Source: Ruminococcus sp. UBA7477 (GTDB lineage Bacteria > Bacillota > Clostridia > Oscillospirales > Ruminococcaceae). From it: 6,303 nucleotides of DNA. Positions 1 through 3,958 of the stretch are shown here, one piece after another. The notes under the pieces are model-generated. The model was not told the origin of the DNA. It ran no database searches and saw only the letters and a program-made list of their open reading frames with translations. The stretch's first letter is position 1. The number at the start of each line of letters is the position of its first letter. The stretch covers positions 5,505-11,807 of the forward strand of contig DLOT01000078.1 in the NCBI GenBank assembly GCA_002479715.1, written 5' to 3'. A program made the translations under genes and the position numbers.

Positions 1-1055
1 CCCGCCTCAAGTTCTTCAAGCGGCAAAGACTCGTCGCCGCTGTTCGGCGAGCAGGCTGCAAGTGAGGATTGGTACTCGGCAAGATCCGCCTCGCTGTCTA
101 TTCCGAAGCTCCGGCGCTCGCCGCTTTGACAAAAGACCTCGCAGGAAAGCCCCTGCTTCAGCATCAGCGCTGCCATAGCCAGAGTCGCTTCGGTCAATAC
201 ATCGCAGCAGCGGCAGAAGTCCTGCTCACCGCGCCGCTCATCCGACAGCTCGAATATCATTGCCTGGCTGACAGCCGCAGTCTTTTCGTCAAGCCTTATC
301 ATCAGCGTATCCCGTTTTGACGAAAGCTTCCAGTTTATTCTTTTTATCGGATCACCGGCAACGTATTCCCTATGCTCGTAGCCTGCGGTTCCGGTTCCGA
401 TCGGAGCGCTCTCATCGGTCTCCTCGGTGTTATCATCATAGGCAGCGGCATCGCAGCAGATCTTCAAAAGCTCGTTGCCGCTTTCTATCTCATGGATCAT
501 GGGGATTATCCCGAATCTGCACACACCGTCTCCGGAGATCTCAAGCCTGCCGACCTGTGTTGTAAACACGCCGAGATAGTCGATTATGACAGGCATTTTC
601 AGTCCGACGCTTCCGCTGCCGCAGTACCTCGCCTTATATTTTACACTATAGGAGCGGCGGCGTTTTGAAAATCCCATTGCAACACGAAATCTTTCGGGAG
701 TAACCGGCTCAAGGTTGTCCTCGGCGTTAAGACATATTTCAATAAAAGGAGTGGGCAGCCATGTCCGCTTTGATACAGCAAAGCTTATCTCGACCTCATC
801 GCCCTTGTTTATCATCTCATTTCTCGAAACAAATGATATCTCTACCTGACGCACGGTGAACCAAGTCATAAAAAACGAAAGAAGCAGCGCCAGAACAAGT
901 GCAGTTGCAAAATAAAGACCCAGCCGTCCGTTCATGACCACACAAAACACAAGCATGATCGCGATACACAAAAGCAGACTGAAAAAATGCTTTTTACGCA
1001 GTCTTACCCTGTTTTGACTCTTCACAGCGCCACCCTCTTTTCCTTCGGATCTCAT
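1..1055 (-). CDS. DUF58 family membrane protein, C-terminus cut by window edge
   Basis: An open frame of 351 codons runs from an ATG at 1055 off the left edge with no stop. Two hydrophobic segments (about residues 24-42 and 45-66) would anchor it in the membrane. A soluble beta-rich part follows, then the DUF58 signature at residues 226-255 (YEHREYVAGDP, then INWKLSSKR and LMIRL). DUF58 proteins have a vWA-like fold and are usually encoded just after a MoxR ATPase, as here: the ATG lies 3 nt after the MoxR stop, so translation is probably coupled. GGTGAT, 7 nt upstream of the ATG, fits the 3' part of the ribosome-binding consensus. A GTG at 1025 (codon 11), preceded by GAGG with 8-nt spacing, is a credible alternative start. 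Family members are usually around 400 residues, so some 50 or more are probably missing. The family is certain; the cellular role is not established for this copy. Confidence 0.93.
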   Translation of the reverse strand, partial: MRSEGKEGGAVKSQNRVRLRKKHFFSLLLCIAIMLVFCVVMNGRLGLYFATALVLALLLSFFMTWFTVRQVEISFVSRNEMINKGDEVEISFAVSKRTWLPTPFIEICLNAEDNLEPVTPERFRVAMGFSKRRRSYSVKYKARYCGSGSVGLKMPVIIDYLGVFTTQVGRLEISGDGVCRFGIIPMIHEIESGNELLKICCDAAAYDDNTEETDESAPIGTGTAGYEHREYVAGDPIKRINWKLSSKRDTLMIRLDEKTAAVSQAMIFELSDERRGEQDFCRCCDVLTEATLAMAALMLKQGLSCEVFCQSGERRSFGIDSEADLAEYQSSLAACSPNSGDESLPLEELEA

Positions 1056-1058
1056 TTG

Positions 1059-1988
1059 CTACATCACCGGAACCTTAACAAACGAAGCTATATGCTCAAC
1101 TGCTGCCTCCTGTGTGCCGAATTTGGATCTGCCCTTGGGAGAAAGAATGACCCTGTGTGCCAAAACACTTGTAATTATCCGTTTAACGTCATCGGGAGTA
1201 ACATACTCTCTGCCCTGAATGAAGGCTATCGCCTTTGACATCTTTAATAATGCGATACTTCCGCGCGGACTGGCTCCAAGATTGAGAAATTCGTTATTTC
1301 GGGTAGCCGCGACCAGATCAAGGATATAACCTCTGACCTCCTCCGACACTCTCACGGCCTTAACACCTGCACGCAGAGCTTTTATATCCTCTACCGTGCA
1401 GACGCTGCCCAGCTTTGCGGCAGCGATCTCGTTTTCGGCGCGCCTGAGTATCTCCATCTCATCGTTCTTTTCGGGATAGCCTATACTTATTTTTATCAAA
1501 AATCTGTCCATCTGTGCCTCGGGAAGGTGATATGTACCGTAAGTTTCGACAGGGTTCTGGGTCGCGAGAGTCATAAACGGTTCGGGCAAAGACATAGTTT
1601 TTCCGTCAAGGCTTATCTGATGCTCCTCCATAACCTCCAAAAGGCTTGACTGAGCCTTCGGTGAGGCTCTGTTGATCTCATCAGCCAGCAAAAAGTTGCA
1701 TACGGCGGCACCGCTTCGGTATTCAAGCTCACCGGTATCCTTGTTCATCATAGAAAATCCGACAATATCCGAAGGCATGATATCCGGAGTCAGCTGGATC
1801 CGGTTATAGCTTCCCTTAACGGATTTGGCCAGCGCGGATACCAGCTGAGTCTTGCCCACGCCCGGCACATCCTCGATAAGAACATGGCCGTCACACAGCA
1901 GCGCCGCAATGACATCTATTATAACATCTCTTTTTCCTACAATAACCTTTTCAATATTTTCAACAAGGCCGAGGATCTTATCGTTCAT
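1059..1988 (-). CDS. MoxR-family AAA+ ATPase
   Basis: This 309-residue protein covers a complete MoxR AAA+ module. It has a Walker A variant (EDVPGVGKTQL, about 39-49), Walker B with the following helix (FLLADEINRASPKAQ, about 99-113, acidic pair D103-E104), sensor 1 N145 in ATQNPVE, the arginine-finger motif MDRF at 160-163, and the sensor 2 region GASPRGS at 238-244. MoxR ATPases are thought to act as chaperone-like remodellers on partners holding vWA or DUF58 domains. The next gene is such a partner, so the two probably form one operon. I start at 1988 rather than at the upstream in-frame ATG (2030) for two reasons. GGAGG sits 9 nt before 1988. The promoter at 2035-2063 predicts a transcript start near 2028, which would put the 2030 codon outside the mRNA. 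All key residues are present and the gene looks functional. No specific gene symbol is warranted. Confidence 0.96.
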   Translation of the reverse strand: MNDKILGLVENIEKVIVGKRDVIIDVIAALLCDGHVLIEDVPGVGKTQLVSALAKSVKGSYNRIQLTPDIMPSDIVGFSMMNKDTGELEYRSGAAVCNFLLADEINRASPKAQSSLLEVMEEHQISLDGKTMSLPEPFMTLATQNPVETYGTYHLPEAQMDRFLIKISIGYPEKNDEMEILRRAENEIAAAKLGSVCTVEDIKALRAGVKAVRVSEEVRGYILDLVAATRNNEFLNLGASPRGSIALLKMSKAIAFIQGREYVTPDDVKRIITSVLAHRVILSPKGRSKFGTQEAAVEHIASFVKVPVM

Positions 1989-1997
1989 AAATTTATA

Positions 1998-2002
1998 CCT
2001 CC
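1998..2002 (-). promoter_or_regulatory. Shine-Dalgarno site fixing the MoxR start
   Basis: GGAGG on the minus strand, 9 nt upstream of the ATG at 1988. No comparable site precedes the in-frame ATG codons at 2030 or 2021, so this site decides the start and gives a 309-residue product. Confidence 0.9.
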
Positions 2003-2034
2003 GAGCAAATTTAATAGCCATACAATACAAATTT

Positions 2035-2063
2035 ATTATATCTCATTGCCCTCTTTTTGTCAA
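2035..2063 (-). promoter_or_regulatory. Consensus sigma-A promoter of the moxR-DUF58 operon
   Basis: On the minus strand, TTGACA (2063-2058) and TATAAT (2040-2035) are separated by exactly 17 nt, a full match to the housekeeping consensus. The predicted transcript start is near 2028, giving a leader of about 40 nt to the ATG at 1988. This suggests strong, housekeeping-type transcription of the operon unless a regulator limits it. Confidence 0.92.
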
Positions 2064-2083
2064 TCGTTATGCTATACCGATTA

Positions 2084-2101
2084 GTAATATGAACATATTA
2101 C
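2084..2101. repeat. 18-bp palindrome upstream of the moxR promoter, possible operator
   Basis: GTAATATG-AA-CATATTAC: two perfect 8-nt arms around a 2-nt centre, about 21 bp upstream of the moxR -35 box. It is flanked by an imperfect direct repeat (TACCGATTAG at 2075-2084, TACCGTTAG at 2099-2107) and by GCTATA at 2071 and again at 2107. It has the size and symmetry of a dimeric regulator site and no terminator T-tract. Chance symmetry in AT-rich DNA remains possible. Confidence 0.4.
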
Positions 2102-2169
2102 CGTTAGCTATATCTTGATTGAAAAGAAAGCTTATATCCTTTAATAGCGCAAATTTTGCCAAAAAGCCC

Positions 2170-2198
2170 TTGACAAAATGCGTTTGCGCTGTTATAAT
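2170..2198 (+). promoter_or_regulatory. Consensus sigma-A promoter facing right
   Basis: TTGACA (2170-2175), a 17-nt spacer and TATAAT (2193-2198): a second perfect consensus promoter, divergent from the moxR promoter. The predicted transcript start is near 2205. No protein start with a convincing SD follows. The downstream 100 nt fold and end in T-tracts, and a tRNA-Pro 5' half lies at 2320. It therefore probably drives a small RNA, the former tRNA-Pro gene, or both. Confidence 0.88.
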
Positions 2199-2204
2199 AA
2201 ATAA

Positions 2205-2306
2205 GTTATTGTTGGACGGTGTTTCTTTGCGGCTCAGATACCGTTTTTTTGAGCAAAGTTCCTGTTCCCCCGTCCAGAATTGGTTACTGTACCAGTCTGT
2301 TTTTTT
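2205..2306 (+). ncRNA. Possible structured small RNA
   Basis: This roughly 100-nt stretch starts at the predicted start of the consensus promoter at 2170-2198 and ends in seven T (2300-2306). A closing stem pairs TGGACGG (2213-2219) with CCGTCCA (2270-2276). Inside it, CTTTG (2225-2229) plus CTCA (2233-2236) pair with TGAG (2250-2253) plus CAAAG (2254-2258), with CGG bulged. A competing stem pairs ACGGTGT (2216-2222) with ATACCGT (2238-2244) and runs straight into seven T (2244-2250), like an early terminator. I do not recognise a known family: no T-box, riboswitch, SRP or tmRNA landmark was seen. The hairpin before the final T-tract is weak (4 bp), so the 3' end is uncertain. Confidence 0.4.
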
Positions 2307-2357
2307 AATAAATATCTATCGGGGTGTAGCGCAGTTGGTAGCGCGCGACATTTGGGA
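2307..2357 (+). repeat. Direct repeat, left copy (tRNA-Pro 5' half and leader)
   Basis: These 51 bp match 2496-2546 at 46 positions: 11 of 13 in the AT-rich leader and 35 of 38 in the tRNA part. The two copies are offset by 189 bp. Similarity stops sharply after the anticodon-loop sequence TTTGGGA, the pattern expected of a recombination crossover there. Confidence 0.85.
2320..2357 (+). pseudogene. Broken tRNA-Pro (5' half only)
   Basis: The sequence reads as the first 38 nt of a tRNA-Pro: acceptor strand CGGGGTG, D-arm GCGC-AGTTGGTA-GCGC, anticodon-stem 5' side CGACA and anticodon loop TTTGGGA (UGG anticodon). It then changes abruptly. There is no anticodon-stem 3' side (TGTCG would be needed), no T-arm and no acceptor 3' strand, so it cannot fold into a tRNA. 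The D-stem differs from the intact neighbour by a compensated base pair (GCGC/GCGC against GCCC/GGGC). It therefore derives from a once-functional, different tRNA-Pro rather than a recent copy of the gene at 2509. Confidence 0.85.
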
Positions 2358-2380
2358 GCATAGAGTTCCATTAAGTACAC

Positions 2381-2421
2381 GAAAATAAAAAGCGCCGAAA
2401 ACCCTTTAACGGTGCGATTTT
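2381..2421 (-). terminator. Rho-independent terminator, minus-strand orientation
   Basis: On the minus strand, GCACCG (2415-2410) pairs with CGGCGC (2397-2392) around a 12-nt loop, with one G-T pair. It runs into TTTTT-A-TTTTC (2391-2381). The outer GAAAAT and ATTTTC can also pair. No intact gene lies upstream of it on that strand, so it is probably the orphaned end of a deleted minus-strand gene. Confidence 0.65.
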
Positions 2422-2458
2422 CATGCAGTTTTTAAAAATCCAAAAAGCCGTCAAATCT

Positions 2459-2494
2459 GTGCTTGACCACATATTTGACCACTTACACGACCAC
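2459..2494. repeat. Three tandem 12-bp repeats (GTGGTC-type)
   Basis: On the minus strand the three units begin GTGGTC and continue GTGTAA, AAATAT and AAGCAC, so GTGGTC recurs at an exact 12-bp period. The length and spacing resemble arm-type binding sites of tyrosine integrases or small iterons. They lie 15 bp from the tRNA-Pro. On the plus strand the same repeats supply TTGACC, which may also serve as a -35 box for the tRNA. Confidence 0.7.
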
Positions 2495-2502
2495 AATTAA
2501 AT
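2475..2502 (+). promoter_or_regulatory. Weak candidate promoter for tRNA-Pro
   Basis: TTGACC (2475-2480, 5 of 6 consensus), a 16-nt spacer and TTAAAT (2497-2502, 4 of 6). The predicted start would fall at or next to the mature tRNA 5' end, which is unusually close. The tRNA may instead rely on read-through from 2170-2198. If an inserted element supplied this tRNA's 5' half, it would also need to bring a promoter, and this is the only candidate I see nearby. Confidence 0.25.
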
Positions 2503-2508
2503 AACTAT

Positions 2509-2584
2509 CGGGGTGTAGCCCAGTTGGTAGGGCGCGGCATTTGGGATGCCGAGGCCGCGAGTTCGAGTCTCGCCACTCCGACCA
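2509..2584 (+). tRNA. tRNA-Pro (anticodon UGG)
   Basis: This 76-nt gene has every arm. Acceptor CGGGGTG pairs with CACTCCG (one G-T). The D-arm is GCCC-AGTTGGTA-GGGC. The anticodon stem is CGGCA/TGCCG with loop TTTGGGA, giving UGG. The T-arm is GCGAG-TTCGAGT-CTCGC. It ends in discriminator A and an encoded CCA. The UGG anticodon can read all or most proline codons. It is followed by a 6-bp hairpin (CCAGCG-TGA-CGCTGG, 2585-2599) and two terminators. Its first 38 nt are nearly repeated at 2320-2357. The gene appears intact and is probably functional. Confidence 0.97.
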
Positions 2585-2608
2585 CCAGCGTGACGCTGGA
2601 TCAATTTG

Positions 2609-2642
2609 TGCCTCCGTTTCATTTGAGATGGAGGCAATTTTT
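2609..2642 (+). terminator. Terminator after tRNA-Pro
   Basis: TGCCTCC (2609-2615) pairs perfectly with GGAGGCA (2630-2636), followed by ATTTTT (2637-2642). It lies 25 nt beyond the tRNA 3' end and would end its transcript. Confidence 0.85.
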
Positions 2643-2658
2643 GTGCAAACAACACAGC

Positions 2659-2687
2659 AAAAGCATACCATGTGGGATGCTTTTTTT
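2659..2687 (+). terminator. Second, tandem terminator
   Basis: AAAAGCAT (2659-2666) pairs with ATGCTTTT (2677-2684) around a 10-nt loop, within a run of seven T (2681-2687). Two strong terminators in a row insulate the AT-rich cargo gene from tRNA transcription. Its A-tract side could also work weakly on the minus strand. Confidence 0.82.
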
Positions 2688-2706
2688 CGTTAGCAGGAAA
2701 ATATAA

Positions 2707-2752
2707 GATTTGAACGCGAGCGCCGGAAGTTCTCGACCCCGCCCTCTCCCAC
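2707..2752. other. GC-rich tRNA-like scrap
   Basis: A short GC-rich island in otherwise AT-rich DNA. On the minus strand it contains the T-loop-type string CGCGTTCAAATC. On the plus strand it contains GTTCTCGACCCCG followed by CCCTCTCCCACA, which resembles a degenerate T-arm and acceptor 3' end. Neither strand folds into a full tRNA. It may be an attachment-site relic at the edge of the cargo gene; chance resemblance cannot be excluded. Confidence 0.25.
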
Positions 2753-2783
2753 AAAAAATAATGGTTTAAATAAAGATTCAAAC

Positions 2784-2812
2784 TTTACTTCTTTCTTATT
2801 ATGTGATATAAT
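2784..2812 (+). promoter_or_regulatory. Extended -10 promoter of the metallopeptidase gene
   Basis: TTTACT (2784-2789), a 17-nt spacer and TATAAT (2807-2812), preceded by TGA so that the extended -10 motif TGnTATAAT is complete. The predicted start near 2819 gives a leader of about 25 nt. The gene therefore appears independently transcribed. Confidence 0.75.
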
Positions 2813-2843
2813 TGAATGGATCATTTATAATGGGTGAATGGGA

Positions 2844-3728
2844 ATGAAAAAAATGAATATAAAATTTAAATATGCAAAGCATATAGATCTGATATTTCAT
2901 GTGCTAGCACATATGCAGGTGAATAATGCATCGGATTTATATTCGCAGAAGTATATAGATAACTTTAAGTTGCTAAGAAACAACAAAGAACTATTCATTC
3001 CTTATGATTTAGCAGAGTACTATAATAAACATTTTAACAACGTGGGAATGATAAATTTTCTACCGTTTTATAGTAAAGATTTTGATGAATTAAAACATCT
3101 AATCCTTAATTACAACGGCTTTACTAATGATGATATTAATTTGTTTGTAAAACCATTTTTATCGATATGCGAAAATGAATCGGATTTTTATTTTGATTTT
3201 TGGGAAAATAAGATTAATATATATAAAGACTATTGCGTTAAGGCAGAAAACATAATAAGAAAAAAATTGGAGTTATATAGCTGCGTTTTTGATTATTATA
3301 ATAAATCTGCATTGACAATCTTGTCTTTGTCAATTACAAGAAACGGAAGAGGATTTGGGGGAATCGATAATTATTTTTCTGCTTTAATTCCTTTCCCAAA
3401 ATCATTGAAACTAATAAATAACAGTTTTTTTGTTTTACTACATGAATACACACATCAAATAACAAATGAATTGTTAAAACCCAATATTAATATGGAAGAT
3501 GGTTCTCATGATATTTCTGAAAGCTTAGTGATTTTATTTGATTTCTATCTAATAAAATCTTTGGACAAAGCTAATGTTGATAAATATTTAGAATGGGTTT
3601 CAGAAATATCGGGAAATACGGACAACACAATTACAGAAAACACCCTTTTGTCCATTTTTAATGTTGAAAAATCTCTTAGGGATGAAATAGATAATTTGTT
3701 GTATAAAATAATCAACTCAAATCAATGA
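2844..3728 (+). CDS. Putative HExxH zinc metallopeptidase, unrecognised family
   Basis: This 294-residue soluble-looking protein has a zinc-peptidase motif HEYTH at residues 200-204, inside a hydrophobic helix (FFVLLHEYTHQITNELL). A glutamate at residue 226 in DISESLVILF is 22 residues further on, the spacing expected for a third gluzincin-type ligand. No signal peptide or membrane anchor is evident, so it probably acts in the cytoplasm. The N-terminal segment HVLAHMQVNNASDLYSQKYI looks conserved in style but I cannot name its family. I prefer the ATG at 2844, with GGGTGA 6 nt upstream; ATG at 2838 (296 residues) and 2853 are alternatives. The gene is far more AT-rich than its neighbours, has its own promoter and terminator, and sits beside tRNA relics, all of which suggest acquisition by transfer. 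The substrate is unknown. Confidence 0.82.
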   Translation: MKKMNIKFKYAKHIDLIFHVLAHMQVNNASDLYSQKYIDNFKLLRNNKELFIPYDLAEYYNKHFNNVGMINFLPFYSKDFDELKHLILNYNGFTNDDINLFVKPFLSICENESDFYFDFWENKINIYKDYCVKAENIIRKKLELYSCVFDYYNKSALTILSLSITRNGRGFGGIDNYFSALIPFPKSLKLINNSFFVLLHEYTHQITNELLKPNINMEDGSHDISESLVILFDFYLIKSLDKANVDKYLEWVSEISGNTDNTITENTLLSIFNVEKSLRDEIDNLLYKIINSNQ

Positions 3729-3746
3729 GTGCTTTGTTCCGTGTGG

Positions 3747-3755
3747 GTTCAAATC
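3747..3755. repeat. T-loop-type 9-mer, inverted partner of 2707-2715
   Basis: GTTCAAATC here is the exact inverted copy of GATTTGAAC at 2707-2715, so the pair encloses the AT-rich metallopeptidase gene. GTTCAAATC is a tRNA T-arm consensus, yet the flanks here (GTGTGG before, CATCTG after) do not form a good T-stem. The pair may mark decayed attachment sites or be coincidence. Confidence 0.25.
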
Positions 3756-3805
3756 CATCTGTCAAAATCGCTAAAGAATCTTTGTATAGTCCTTAGACAA
3801 AATGG

Positions 3806-3850
3806 ACACCAATTTTGATACAATGGCTATCAAGATTGGTGTTTATTTTT
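3806..3850 (+). terminator. Long-stem terminator after the metallopeptidase gene
   Basis: ACACCAATTTTGATA (3806-3820) pairs over 15 positions, one of them G-T, with TATCAAGATTGGTGT (3828-3842) around the 7-nt loop CAATGGC. TTATTTTTT follows. It lies about 80 nt after the stop at 3728. Its length is more than termination needs, but the T-tract makes termination the simplest reading. Confidence 0.88.
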
Positions 3851-3932
3851 TGTGTCAAGGTTCATCGGCAAGATCTTTCAAATAATTTTTTAAAAAAGTT
3901 CCATCCTTTTCAGATTCGCGTGTCTATATGAG

Positions 3933-3944
3933 TGAAAGCTTTCA
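3933..3944. promoter_or_regulatory. 12-bp palindrome in the leader of the sigma-like gene
   Basis: TGAAAGCTTTCA is a perfect palindrome ending right at the SD sequence (AGAGGTGA, 3945-3952) of the gene at 3959. It could be an operator for autoregulation or a small hairpin limiting ribosome access. Upstream there is no consensus sigma-A promoter. GTCTATA (3923-3929) may be a -10-like element for an alternative sigma factor, which is inference only. Confidence 0.35.
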
Positions 3945-3958
3945 AGAGGTGAAAACAA

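Larger units (their letters stand above)
2351..2546. mobile_element. Probable footprint of an element inserted in a tRNA-Pro anticodon loop
   Basis: The segment is bounded by two copies of TTTGGGA (2351-2357 and 2540-2546). The left copy ends a tRNA-Pro 5' half; the right copy lies in an intact tRNA-Pro. Between them are a minus-strand terminator (2381-2421), three 12-bp direct repeats (2459-2494) and a replacement tRNA 5' half. Integrative elements that enter tRNA anticodon loops carry a replacement half and place arm-type repeats beside the core. Here the interior, including any integrase gene, is absent. Seen: repeats, broken tRNA, short unique interior. Inferred: that a larger element was deleted to leave these ends. 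A simple rearrangement of tandem tRNA-Pro genes is the main alternative. Confidence 0.45.

Noticed and set aside
69..668. Plus-strand frames opposite the DUF58 gene
   Set aside because: Antisense shadows of a convincing minus-strand gene with the DUF58 signature.
2119..2388. 89-codon plus-strand frame through the small-RNA and tRNA-fragment region
   Set aside because: Its end (RGVAQLVAR) is a typical translation of tRNA sequence. It begins upstream of the rightward promoter, has no good SD, and crosses the promoter and two T-tracts.
2463..2494. The three GTGGTC repeats as a CRISPR array
   Set aside because: Units are 12 bp with no spacers, far too short for CRISPR repeats, and there are no cas genes.
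2497..2781. Minus-strand frames across tRNA-Pro and its terminators
   Set aside because: They are antisense translations of the tRNA, two terminators and the GC-rich scrap, with no SD or coding character.
3738..3765. A tRNA gene around GTGGGTTCAAATCC
   Set aside because: The T-stem has mismatches and no acceptor, D or anticodon arms are found, so at most it is a relic.
3794..3824. TAGACA and TACAAT as a promoter
   Set aside because: The spacing is 19 nt and the -10-like part lies inside the 15-bp stem of the terminator at 3806-3850.
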